Source of the DNA: Cellulomonas sp. KRMCY2
Lineage (GTDB): Bacteria; Actinomycetota; Actinomycetes; Actinomycetales; Cellulomonadaceae
NCBI RefSeq assembly: GCF_000526515.1
Contig: NZ_JAGF01000001.1
Span: 4,340,001-4,404,000 of the forward strand
Length of the DNA: 64,000 nt
Reading direction: 5' to 3'
Shown: positions 57,913-64,000 of the stretch, piece after piece
Layout of the letters: each line of letters begins with the position of its first letter
Numbering within the stretch: the first letter of the stretch is position 1
The notes under the pieces: generated by a model
Database searches by the model: none
Seen by the model: the letters and a program-made list of their open reading frames with translations, nothing else
Told to the model about the DNA's origin: nothing
Position numbers and translations under genes: made by a program

Positions 57913-58374
57913 ATGGGCCGCCACTCCGCACCCGAGCCGACTCCTCGGCCGGTCTCCGAGCAGGTCCCCGGCGACGCGCGCGACCACCCTGCGACGCCCG
58001 CAGACCACCGGTCGGCCATAGACCACCGGTCGGTCACCGCCCCGACGCCCGTGCACCTCGACCCGCCGGCGGCCGCACCGGCACCTGCAGCGGCTGCCGG
58101 GCCGACTGGCGGACCGCCCGCCGCACCGACGCCGCCGTCGGGCTGGCGCGAGCGCGCGGTGCTCGCCGGCGCGGCGACGATCACGACCGGGGCGGTGATG
58201 GCCTGGGCGGGCGCGCAGCTGTGGGCCACCGGGGCGGGCGCCCTGGGCGCCGGGGCCGTCGTCCTGATCGCCTCGTGGGTCGCCGCGACGGTCCCCGGTC
58301 TGCACCACCCCGCGGGGCCGGCCGGTGCCGAAGGGTCTGCTGCCGGGCGGTCCGACGGGCATCGTCCAGGCTGA
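57913..58374 (+). CDS. Small membrane protein with MGRHS N-terminus
   Basis: A 153-residue protein. It begins MGRHSAPEP, a motif found at the start of many actinobacterial membrane proteins. A Pro/Ala-rich disordered region (about 10-85) is followed by two hydrophobic helices (about 92-112 and 115-134). The ATG at 57913 is chosen because of this motif, although no strong ribosome site precedes it. It lies 43 bases before oligoribonuclease in the same direction. The function is unknown. Confidence 0.65.
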   Translation: MGRHSAPEPTPRPVSEQVPGDARDHPATPADHRSAIDHRSVTAPTPVHLDPPAAAPAPAAAAGPTGGPPAAPTPPSGWRERAVLAGAATITTGAVMAWAGAQLWATGAGALGAGAVVLIASWVAATVPGLHHPAGPAGAEGSAAGRSDGHRPG

Positions 58375-58417
58375 CGGGCCGACCGGGAGCCAAGAGCGGA
58401 CCCCGTACAGTGAGCGC

Positions 58418-59059
58418 GTGAGCACCGCCCCCGCCGCCAACGACCGGATCGTCTGGATCGACTGCGAGATGACCGGTCTCGACCTGACCCGTGACGCCCT
58501 GATCGAGGTCGCAGCCGTGGTCACCGACTCCGAGCTGCACGTGCTCGGCGACGGCGTCGACGTGGTCATCACCCCGCCGGTCGAGGCGCTCGAGCAGATG
58601 GACCCGTTCGTCCGGAACATGCACACGACGTCGGACCTGCTCACCGAGCTGCCCGGTGGCCTCACGCTCGACGAGGCGCAGGAGCAGGTCCTGGCGTACC
58701 TGCGCGAGTGGGTGCCCGGGGTCGGCAAGGCACCGCTGGCCGGCAACTCGGTCGGCACCGACAAGGCGTTCCTCGAGCGCGACATGCCCGAGCTCGTCGG
58801 CCACCTGCACTACCGCGTCATCGACGTCTCCTCGATCAAGGAGCTCGCCCGGCGCTGGTACCCGAGGATCTACTTCGCCTCGCCGGAGAAGAACGGTGGG
58901 CACCGGGCCCTGGCCGACATCCTCGAGAGCATCGACGAGCTGCGGTACTACCGCGCCGCGATGCTCGTCGCCCAGCCGGGACCCGACTCGACCACTGCCA
59001 AGCGGATCGCCGCGGAGGTCAGCGCGAGCTCTGTCCGGCAGGGACGCAACGCGCCCTGA
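58418..59059 (+). CDS. orn: Oligoribonuclease
   Basis: A 213-residue DEDDh 3'-5' exonuclease that degrades dinucleotides and short RNA to mononucleotides. Motif Exo I is IVWIDCEMTGLD. Exo II is GNSVGTDKAFLERDM, and Exo III has HRALADILES with the catalytic His and Asp. SSIKELARRWYP is conserved. The GTG at 58418 gives MSTAPAANDRIVWIDCEMT. It is followed after about 30 bases by tRNA-His on the opposite strand. In Actinobacteria it is essential or nearly so. Confidence 0.96.
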   Translation: MSTAPAANDRIVWIDCEMTGLDLTRDALIEVAAVVTDSELHVLGDGVDVVITPPVEALEQMDPFVRNMHTTSDLLTELPGGLTLDEAQEQVLAYLREWVPGVGKAPLAGNSVGTDKAFLERDMPELVGHLHYRVIDVSSIKELARRWYPRIYFASPEKNGGHRALADILESIDELRYYRAAMLVAQPGPDSTTAKRIAAEVSASSVRQGRNAP

Positions 59060-59089
59060 GACAGCCGCGCTTCGCGCGTCCTGCGGTGG

Positions 59090-59163
59090 GGTGGCTAACG
59101 GGACTTGAACCCGCGACCCCCTGGACCACAACCAGGTGCTCTACCAACTGAGCTATAGCCACC
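59090..59163 (-). tRNA. tRNA-His (GUG)
   Basis: Minus-strand cloverleaf: acceptor GTGGCTA/TAGCCAC with discriminator C and an encoded G-1 (position 59163), D-arm GCTC/GAGC, anticodon stem CTGGT/GCCAG-like with loop TTGTGGT (anticodon GTG), and T-loop TTCAAGT. CCA is not encoded. It is the expected single tRNA-His type. Confidence 0.95.
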
Positions 59164-59258
59164 ACGATCCATCGGCTGGTCAGCCATGAACCGACGAGGA
59201 GTCTACCGGGTCGGAGCGGGTGCTCCGATCACCGGCCCCGTTCGCCGGTCCGGCGCTC

Positions 59259-60188
59259 TCAGGACGCCCTGGTCGCGATCGCGTCAGCGAACCGGTCGAG
59301 GGCACCGTCACCGAGCGCGGTGAACAGCGAGGGCTCGACCATCTCCAGCTCCATCAGCACCGGGGCGCCGTCGTCGCTGCTGACCAGGTCGACGCGCGCG
59401 TACAGGAACGGCTTGGGGACGTCCTCGACACCGTCGGCCGACTCGGTCAGCAGCCGGCGTGCGGTCCGGATCACGTGCCGCGACGCCTCGATCTCGTCGT
59501 CCGACGCGACGATCCGGCTCATCCGCTCCTCCTTGTAGACGCCGTCGACGCCGACGTCGGGGCCGTCGAGCATGGCGCCCTTCAGGACGCTGTGCGAGTA
59601 CTCGCCGGACAGGAAGATGTGCGCGCGCTCGCCGACGGTGTCGACGCTGTTGAGGTAGCGCTGGACCATGACCGTCCGGTCGGCGCCGAGCAGGCGGCGG
59701 GCGTGCTGGATCGCAAGACCGCGCGAACCGGCGTCGATCGCCGTGTAGCGCCCGGTGTCCACCGACCCGGCCGAGACCGCCGGCTTGATGACGAAGTCAC
59801 CGTTCGCCGGGAAACGGGTGTGCAGCGCGCGCGAGGACAGGTGCCGCTCGGGCTCGAGCCACATCGTCGGCACGATCGGCACCCCGGCCTCCTCGAGCTC
59901 GTGCAGGTAGTGCTTGTCGGAGTTCCACCGCACCACCGCGTAGGGGTTGGCCAGTGCCGAGACCTCCTCGACCCGGGCGGCCCAGGTCAGGAACTCCGTC
60001 CGCCGCTGGGCGTAGTCCCAGGTCGAGCGGATGACGACGAGGTCGAAGGCCGACCAGTCGACAGTCGGGTCGTCCCAGACGACGGCGTCGACCGCGTGAC
60101 CACGCGAGGTGAGCGCGCCGAGCAGCGGGGCGTCGTCGGGGTGGAGGTCCGGCAGGGCGGAGCAGGTGGCCAAGGCGATTCGTGTCAC
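59259..60188 (-). CDS. ATP-grasp ligase of the RimK/DcsG type
   Basis: A 309-residue enzyme. The N-terminal alpha/beta domain has DLVVIRSTWDYAQRR. The ATP-grasp part has GDFVIKPAVSAGSVDTGRY, a conserved Lys in VIKP, RTVMVQRYLNSV, and near the end LYARVDLV with VLMELEMVEPSLF carrying the metal-binding acidic residues. Relatives include DcsG of cycloserine biosynthesis and glutathione-synthase-like ligases. No other antibiotic genes are here, so it may have a housekeeping role. The GTG at 60188 is chosen over 60215. It is divergent from the STAS gene across a 208-base gap without other recognisable features. Confidence 0.88.
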   Translation of the reverse strand: MTRIALATCSALPDLHPDDAPLLGALTSRGHAVDAVVWDDPTVDWSAFDLVVIRSTWDYAQRRTEFLTWAARVEEVSALANPYAVVRWNSDKHYLHELEEAGVPIVPTMWLEPERHLSSRALHTRFPANGDFVIKPAVSAGSVDTGRYTAIDAGSRGLAIQHARRLLGADRTVMVQRYLNSVDTVGERAHIFLSGEYSHSVLKGAMLDGPDVGVDGVYKEERMSRIVASDDEIEASRHVIRTARRLLTESADGVEDVPKPFLYARVDLVSSDDGAPVLMELEMVEPSLFTALGDGALDRFADAIATRAS

Positions 60189-60396
60189 GCAGACACGATA
60201 GACGCGCACGAGCACCCCCGCCGCGCGAGGCCGCCGACCGGGACAACCGGGCCGGCCGACGGGACGCGCGCCGTCCCACGGGGCCGACGGCGTTCACCCG
60301 TACGCGCCGGTGGGAGCGGTTCCGCAGTGCCGAGCGGCCGGGAGTGCGGTTGGATCCGAGGGGAGCCTTGACGTCCAGCGCAGGGAAGGGAAGGGC

Positions 60397-60780
60397 ATGA
60401 TCGAGGCACACGGTCGCGAGCATGACGGTCAGACCTCCGGGATGGCGTTGCAGGACGAGCCGGGGCGCACAGTCGTCCGGGTGTGGGGTGAGATCGACCT
60501 CGAGGTGCGACGGGACTCCGCCGACCTGTGTCAGGCGGTCGCCGACCGTGGCCTTCCGGTCGTCATCGACGCGCGCGGGGTGACCTTCATCGACTCCACC
60601 GGGATGTCGATCCTGGTGCGCCTTGCGCGCGACGGTGAGGCCGGTGGGTACCCGGTCACGCTGCACAACGCGCCGTGGATGCTGCGCGAGCTGCTGAGCA
60701 TCACCGGCGTCGACCGGCTGCTCCCGCTCACCGACGACGAGGACGTCACGCCGGGTGAGGGCAGCGGGCCGTCGGTCTGA
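60397..60780 (+). CDS. Anti-sigma factor antagonist (STAS domain)
   Basis: A 127-residue single STAS domain. The conserved core VTFIDSTGMSILVRLARDG holds the candidate phosphorylated Ser in DSTGM. An N-terminal extension of about 20 residues precedes the first strand, TVVRVWGEIDLEV. Dephosphorylated antagonists bind an anti-sigma kinase and release a sigma factor; the partner kinase and sigma are not in this window. The membrane phosphatase at 17454 belongs to the family that activates such antagonists. ATG 60397 is preceded by the purine-rich GGAAGGGAAGGG. It is convergent with the ABC ATPase. Confidence 0.9.
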   Translation: MIEAHGREHDGQTSGMALQDEPGRTVVRVWGEIDLEVRRDSADLCQAVADRGLPVVIDARGVTFIDSTGMSILVRLARDGEAGGYPVTLHNAPWMLRELLSITGVDRLLPLTDDEDVTPGEGSGPSV

Positions 60781-60786
60781 CGAGCC

Positions 60787-61872
60787 TCACCCGTCGGCGG
60801 CGTCGTCGACCGGCTCCGGCGCGGTCGTCGTCATCCGACGCAGCGCCCCGAGCAGGCCGTCCGGCGTCAGCACACCGACGACGGAGCCGGAGCCGGCGGG
60901 CCCGGTGACGGGCACCGGCCGGCCCCCGGACGCAGCGAGCGCGGCGAAGGCGTCGTCGAGCCGGCTGCCCAGGCGCAGACCCTCGGCCGGGCCGAGCTGC
61001 GGGGCCCCCGGTCCGTCGACCGGTCCTGGAGCCCCGGTGCCCAGCGCGGGCCGCGGCTCGACATCCTCCGGTGTGATCTCCCCGATGGCGAGGAGCCGGA
61101 CCGCGCGGCCGCTCCCGACGAGGTCGGCGACCATGGCGCTGGCCGGACGAGCCAGGAGGTCCACCGCGTCGGAGAGCTGCTCGAGGTGACCGCCGCGGGC
61201 GAACACCGCGATCCGGTCGCCGAGGCGCACGGCCTCGTCGATGTCGTGCGTGACGAACATGACTGTCGTGCCGAGCTCCCGCTGGATCCGCCAGAACTCC
61301 TGCTGAAGACGGCGCCGCCCGGACGGGTCGACGGCGCCGAACGGCTCGTCCATCAGCAGGACGGGCGGGTCGGCGGCCAGCGCGCGTGCCACGCCGACGC
61401 GCTGCCGCTCGCCGCCGGAGAGCTGGTGCGGATAGCGCCGGCTGTACGTCGCCGGCGGCAGGCCGACCAGCTCGAGCAGCTCGGCCGTCCGGTCGCGGAT
61501 CCGGCGCGCGCCCCAGCCGAGCAGCGCCGGCACCGTCCCCACGTTCTGCCCCACCGTCCGGTGCGGGAAGAGGCCGACGTTCTGGATGACGTACCCGATG
61601 TGCCGGCGCAGCGCGACGGGATCGGTCCGGGCGACGTCCTGCCCCTGGAGCAGGACCCGCCCGCCGGTCGGCTCGACGAGGCGGTTGACCATCCGCAGCG
61701 TGGTCGACTTGCCGCAGCCGGACGGGCCGACCAGGACGAGCAGCTCGCGCTCGTGGACCTCGAGGTCGAGGCCCTCGACGGCCACCGTGCCGCCCGGGTA
61801 CTCCTTGCGCACCTGCTCGAAACGGATCACCGGCTCCGTCGGGCCGAGCGGGGCGGGGCGCTGCGTGCTCAT
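60787..61872 (-). CDS. Glycine betaine/choline-type (QAT) ABC transporter ATP-binding protein
   Basis: A 361-residue ATPase with Walker A GPSGCGKSTTLRMVNR, the QAT-family segment IGYVIQNVGLFPHRTV, signature LSGGERQR, and Walker B LLMDEPFGAVDP. The C-terminal extension after about residue 240 has the layout of CBS domains (LGSRLDDAFAALAASGGRPVPVTGPAGSGSVVGVLTPDGLL). CBS domains in OpuA sense ionic strength. ATG 61872 is the start; the frame open to 61956 is unlikely. It is divergent from the two permease genes across a 64-base gap, so the transporter is expressed from a shared promoter region. Confidence 0.92.
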   Translation of the reverse strand: MSTQRPAPLGPTEPVIRFEQVRKEYPGGTVAVEGLDLEVHERELLVLVGPSGCGKSTTLRMVNRLVEPTGGRVLLQGQDVARTDPVALRRHIGYVIQNVGLFPHRTVGQNVGTVPALLGWGARRIRDRTAELLELVGLPPATYSRRYPHQLSGGERQRVGVARALAADPPVLLMDEPFGAVDPSGRRRLQQEFWRIQRELGTTVMFVTHDIDEAVRLGDRIAVFARGGHLEQLSDAVDLLARPASAMVADLVGSGRAVRLLAIGEITPEDVEPRPALGTGAPGPVDGPGAPQLGPAEGLRLGSRLDDAFAALAASGGRPVPVTGPAGSGSVVGVLTPDGLLGALRRMTTTAPEPVDDAADG

Positions 61873-61936
61873 GCGCAGGGACGCTACCCGGCCGCGGGCA
61901 TCGCGTCCGCCGGAGCGCACCGGTAGCGTCGTCACG

Positions 61937-62605
61937 GTGACGACCGAGCCCGCCAACCCCTGGCTCTCGTGGTCCTACGTGCAGGACAACTGGGCGGACA
62001 TCTCCGAGGCCCTCGGCCAGCACATCACCCTGACCGTGCAGGCCGTGCTGATCGCCCTGTGCCTCGCCCTGCCGCTGGCCGTCCTGGCCCACGGCCGACC
62101 CCGGGTCGCCGGCACCGTCCTGGGGATCGCCGGGATCCTGTACACGATCCCGTCCCTCGCCCTGTTCGCCGTGCTCGCGCCGTTCACCGGCATCGGGCGG
62201 ACGACGGTGCTGATCGGACTCGTCGCGTACGCGCTGCTGGTGCTGGTGCGCAACATCCTGGTCGGTCTCGAGGGTGTGGACCCCGAGGTCCGCGACGCAG
62301 CGCGTGGCCTCGGCTACGGCCGGGCCCGGATGCTGCTGCGCGTCGAGCTGCCCAACGCCCTGCCCTCGGTGATCGTCGGCATCCGGCTCGCGACTGTCAC
62401 GACCGTCGCCCTGGTGACGATCGGCGTCGTCGTCGGCTACGGGGGCCTCGGCCAGCTGATGTACCGAGGGTTCAACAGCAGCTACCGCGCCGAGATCGTG
62501 ACCGCCACCCTGCTGACGCTGGCGATCGCGCTCGCCGCGGACCTGCTCGTGATGCTCCTCGGCCGGCTCGCGACGCCGTGGGCCAGGACGGGTCGTGCGG
62601 CATGA
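61937..62605 (+). CDS. QAT-type ABC transporter permease 1
   Basis: A 222-residue permease with about five helices. The EAA-type loop reads DPEVRDAARGLGYGRARMLLRVELP, and GILYTIPSLALFAVL is a typical betaine-permease segment. GTG 61937 is the start; the frame open to 61586 is antisense to the ATPase gene. Its stop overlaps the next permease start (ATGA). With permease 2 it forms the heterodimeric membrane part of an OpuC-type importer. Confidence 0.93.
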   Translation: MTTEPANPWLSWSYVQDNWADISEALGQHITLTVQAVLIALCLALPLAVLAHGRPRVAGTVLGIAGILYTIPSLALFAVLAPFTGIGRTTVLIGLVAYALLVLVRNILVGLEGVDPEVRDAARGLGYGRARMLLRVELPNALPSVIVGIRLATVTTVALVTIGVVVGYGGLGQLMYRGFNSSYRAEIVTATLLTLAIALAADLLVMLLGRLATPWARTGRAA

Positions 62606-63288
62606 GCGAGGGCAACATCCTCGAGCAGGCCTTCCGGTGGCTCAACGACCCCCTGAACTGGCAGGGACCGGACGGCATCGTGGCACTGACCGGTGAGCAC
62701 CTGGGCATGTCGGCCGTCGCCGTCCTGATCGCGGCCGTGATCGCACTCCCGCTCGGGGTCTGGCTCGGCCACCGACGCCGGGGCGGCACCCTGACCGTGG
62801 TGGCGGCGAACACCTCCCGGGCGCTGCCGACGTTCGCCCTGCTGCTCATCTTCGCCTCGACGTCGATCGGCTTCGGGAACCGGCCGACGGTCCTGGCGGC
62901 GGCCGTCTTCGCGATCCCGCCGATCCTGACGAACGCCTGGACCGGGATGCTCGAGGTCGACGCGGACACCCGGGACGCAGCACGCGGCATGGGCATGTCC
63001 GCCGCCCGCTCGGTCGCGCTCGTCGAGCTGCCGCTGGCCCTGCCGCTGATCGCGGCGGGCCTGCGCACGGCGACCGTGCAGGTCATCGCGACCGTGCCGC
63101 TGGCGGGTCTGGTCGGCGGCGGCGGCCTCGGGCCGATCATCATCACCGGCCTCGCGACGCGGCGCTTCGGCGAGGTGGTCGCCGGTGGCGTGCTCGTCGC
63201 TCTGCTGTGCGTCCTGGCCGAGACGGTGCTCTCGATCGGGCAGCGTCTGCTCACCCCGGGACCCGTGCGGGCGCTCGCCAAGGCGTGA
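62602..63288 (+). CDS. QAT-type ABC transporter permease 2
   Basis: A 228-residue permease. The N-terminus of about 35 residues is extracytoplasmic or amphipathic (RWLNDPLNWQGPDGI), followed by about five helices. The ATPase-binding loop is DADTRDAARGMGMSAARSVALVELP. The end GGGGLGPIIITGLATRRFGEVVAGG is a shared betaine-permease pattern. It starts at ATG 62602 by a four-base overlap with permease 1. The binding-protein gene begins 78 bases downstream. Confidence 0.93.
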   Translation: MSEGNILEQAFRWLNDPLNWQGPDGIVALTGEHLGMSAVAVLIAAVIALPLGVWLGHRRRGGTLTVVAANTSRALPTFALLLIFASTSIGFGNRPTVLAAAVFAIPPILTNAWTGMLEVDADTRDAARGMGMSAARSVALVELPLALPLIAAGLRTATVQVIATVPLAGLVGGGGLGPIIITGLATRRFGEVVAGGVLVALLCVLAETVLSIGQRLLTPGPVRALAKA

Positions 63289-63366
63289 AGACCTTGCCGA
63301 TGTCAGACATCCGGGGTCGAATGGTCACCGCACCGCTGCCGACAGCCGAACCCTGGGGAGCTCCTG

Positions 63367-64000
63367 ATGCGCGTACGACGTTCGATCCTGGCCATGACCG
63401 CCGCAGGTGTCCTCCTGCTGGTCTCGGCGTGCGGTGAAGCAGGCTCCTCCGACGGCGACGCCCAGCCCGCCGCGACGCAGGACGCCACCGAGGAGCCGAT
63501 GGCGACCGCGAGCGCCCTCGCGGCCTGCGAACCCGTCGCCGGCGACGCGCTGGTCGTCCTCGACGACGACCAGGGCCTGCAGACCGTCGACAACATCGTC
63601 CCGGCCGTCAACGCGGCAGCGATCGCCGACGACGCCGCGCTGCTGCCGCTGCTCGACGAGCTGTCGGCCACGCTCGACACGGCGACCTTGATCAGCCTGA
63701 ACAAGGCCGTCGACGTCGACCGCCAGACGTCGAGCCAGGTCGCCGCCGCGTACCTCGAGTCCAGCGGGCTCGGCGTGCAGGACCAGGTCGGCAACGGCAC
63801 CCGCGTCGTGGTCGGCGCGGGCAACTTCTCCGAGAGCGCGACGCTCGCCGAGCTGTACGCGGGCGTGCTGCGGGCGGCCGGCTACGACGCGACGACCCAG
63901 ACCATCGGCAACCGGGAGACCTACCTCCCGGCACTGGAGTCCGGTGACCTCACCGTCGTCCCGGAGTACGTGGGCACCCTGACCGAGTTCCTCAACAAGA
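63367..64000 (+). CDS. Betaine-type substrate-binding lipoprotein, partial, with extra N-terminal C-lobe
   Basis: The lipoprotein signal ends in LLVSACGE with Cys about 22. After a low-complexity linker, residues about 52-136 (ALVVLDDDQGLQTVDNIVPAV and TLISLNKAVD) look like the closing C-terminal lobe of QAT-family binding proteins. The usual N-terminal start VVVGAGNFSESATLAELYAG appears only at about residue 147, and the chain continues past base 64000 (211 codons visible). So the gene seems to carry a partial duplication or a circular permutation. The start ATG 63367 has GGGGAG upstream. The ligand is probably glycine betaine, choline or carnitine. Only family resemblance supports this. Confidence 0.85.
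   Translation, partial: MRVRRSILAMTAAGVLLLVSACGEAGSSDGDAQPAATQDATEEPMATASALAACEPVAGDALVVLDDDQGLQTVDNIVPAVNAAAIADDAALLPLLDELSATLDTATLISLNKAVDVDRQTSSQVAAAYLESSGLGVQDQVGNGTRVVVGAGNFSESATLAELYAGVLRAAGYDATTQTIGNRETYLPALESGDLTVVPEYVGTLTEFLNK

Noticed and set aside
59060-59151. Coding extension into tRNA-His with text like LTGLEPATPWTTTR
   Set aside because: This is the usual false translation of a tRNA gene.

Overview
The window is high-GC DNA (roughly 72-73% by eye) with GTG starts, tight 1-4 base gene overlaps and actinobacterial gene families: clpP1-clpP2, a DasR-type GntR regulator with dre operators, GlbO, an Eis-like acetyltransferase and 'MGRHS' small membrane proteins. Together with GH3 and GH13 carbohydrate genes this points to Micrococcales, most likely Cellulomonadaceae. 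The taxon is inferred. There is no phage, IS element, CRISPR or conjugation module; this is chromosomal core plus lineage-specific genes.

Layout. 0-5.7 kb: a partial ABC ATPase, a type-2 (archaeal-like) valyl-tRNA synthetase and a three-gene polar amino-acid ABC importer. 5.7-13.5 kb: long-chain acyl-CoA synthetase, a baeRF/Rv2629-like protein, and the proteostasis block tig - clpP1 - clpP2 - clpX on the minus strand. 13.7-17.1 kb: tRNA-Pro and tRNA-Gly, two convergent genes that both look shortened, then cysK-cysE behind a 32-codon leader ORF that ends in two Cys codons. 17.1-24.1 kb: alkyltransferase-like protein, membrane SpoIIE-type phosphatase, Eis-like GNAT, rpiB, and a LacI repressor divergent from a GH3 glycosidase with two identical operator half-copies between them. 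24.1-33.3 kb: M13 peptidase, an exported protein whose stop codon is missing next to a 32-bp tandem duplication, an FAD oxidoreductase, a secreted alpha-amylase with a CBM20, and aminopeptidase N. 33.4-39.3 kb: a frameshifted P-loop kinase, malQ, prolyl oligopeptidase and MscS.

39.3-44.4 kb is a split-domain PTS: two EIIA, two EIIB, one EIIC, HPr, a HAD phosphatase and a DasR-like regulator, with dre-like operators in front of the EIIC and HPr genes. This suggests N-acetylglucosamine uptake. 44.4-47.1 kb: GlbO, TesB, a DinB/MDMPI-fold protein and a 4HBT thioesterase. 46.6-56.5 kb is a run of seven minus-strand genes in which a pair of dynamin-like GTPase genes occurs twice, flanking a divergent ssb paralogue and ettA. 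56.6-64 kb: tRNA-Arg, PAP2 phosphatase, small actinobacterial proteins, oligoribonuclease, tRNA-His, an ATP-grasp ligase, a STAS antagonist and a glycine-betaine-type (QAT) ABC transporter. The binding protein of that transporter begins with what looks like an extra C-terminal lobe and runs off the window end.

The strongest candidates for something not well described are the duplicated dynamin-like GTPase module, the Cys-ending leader ORF of cysKE, the stop-loss and tandem duplication behind the M13 peptidase, and the permuted betaine-binding protein.
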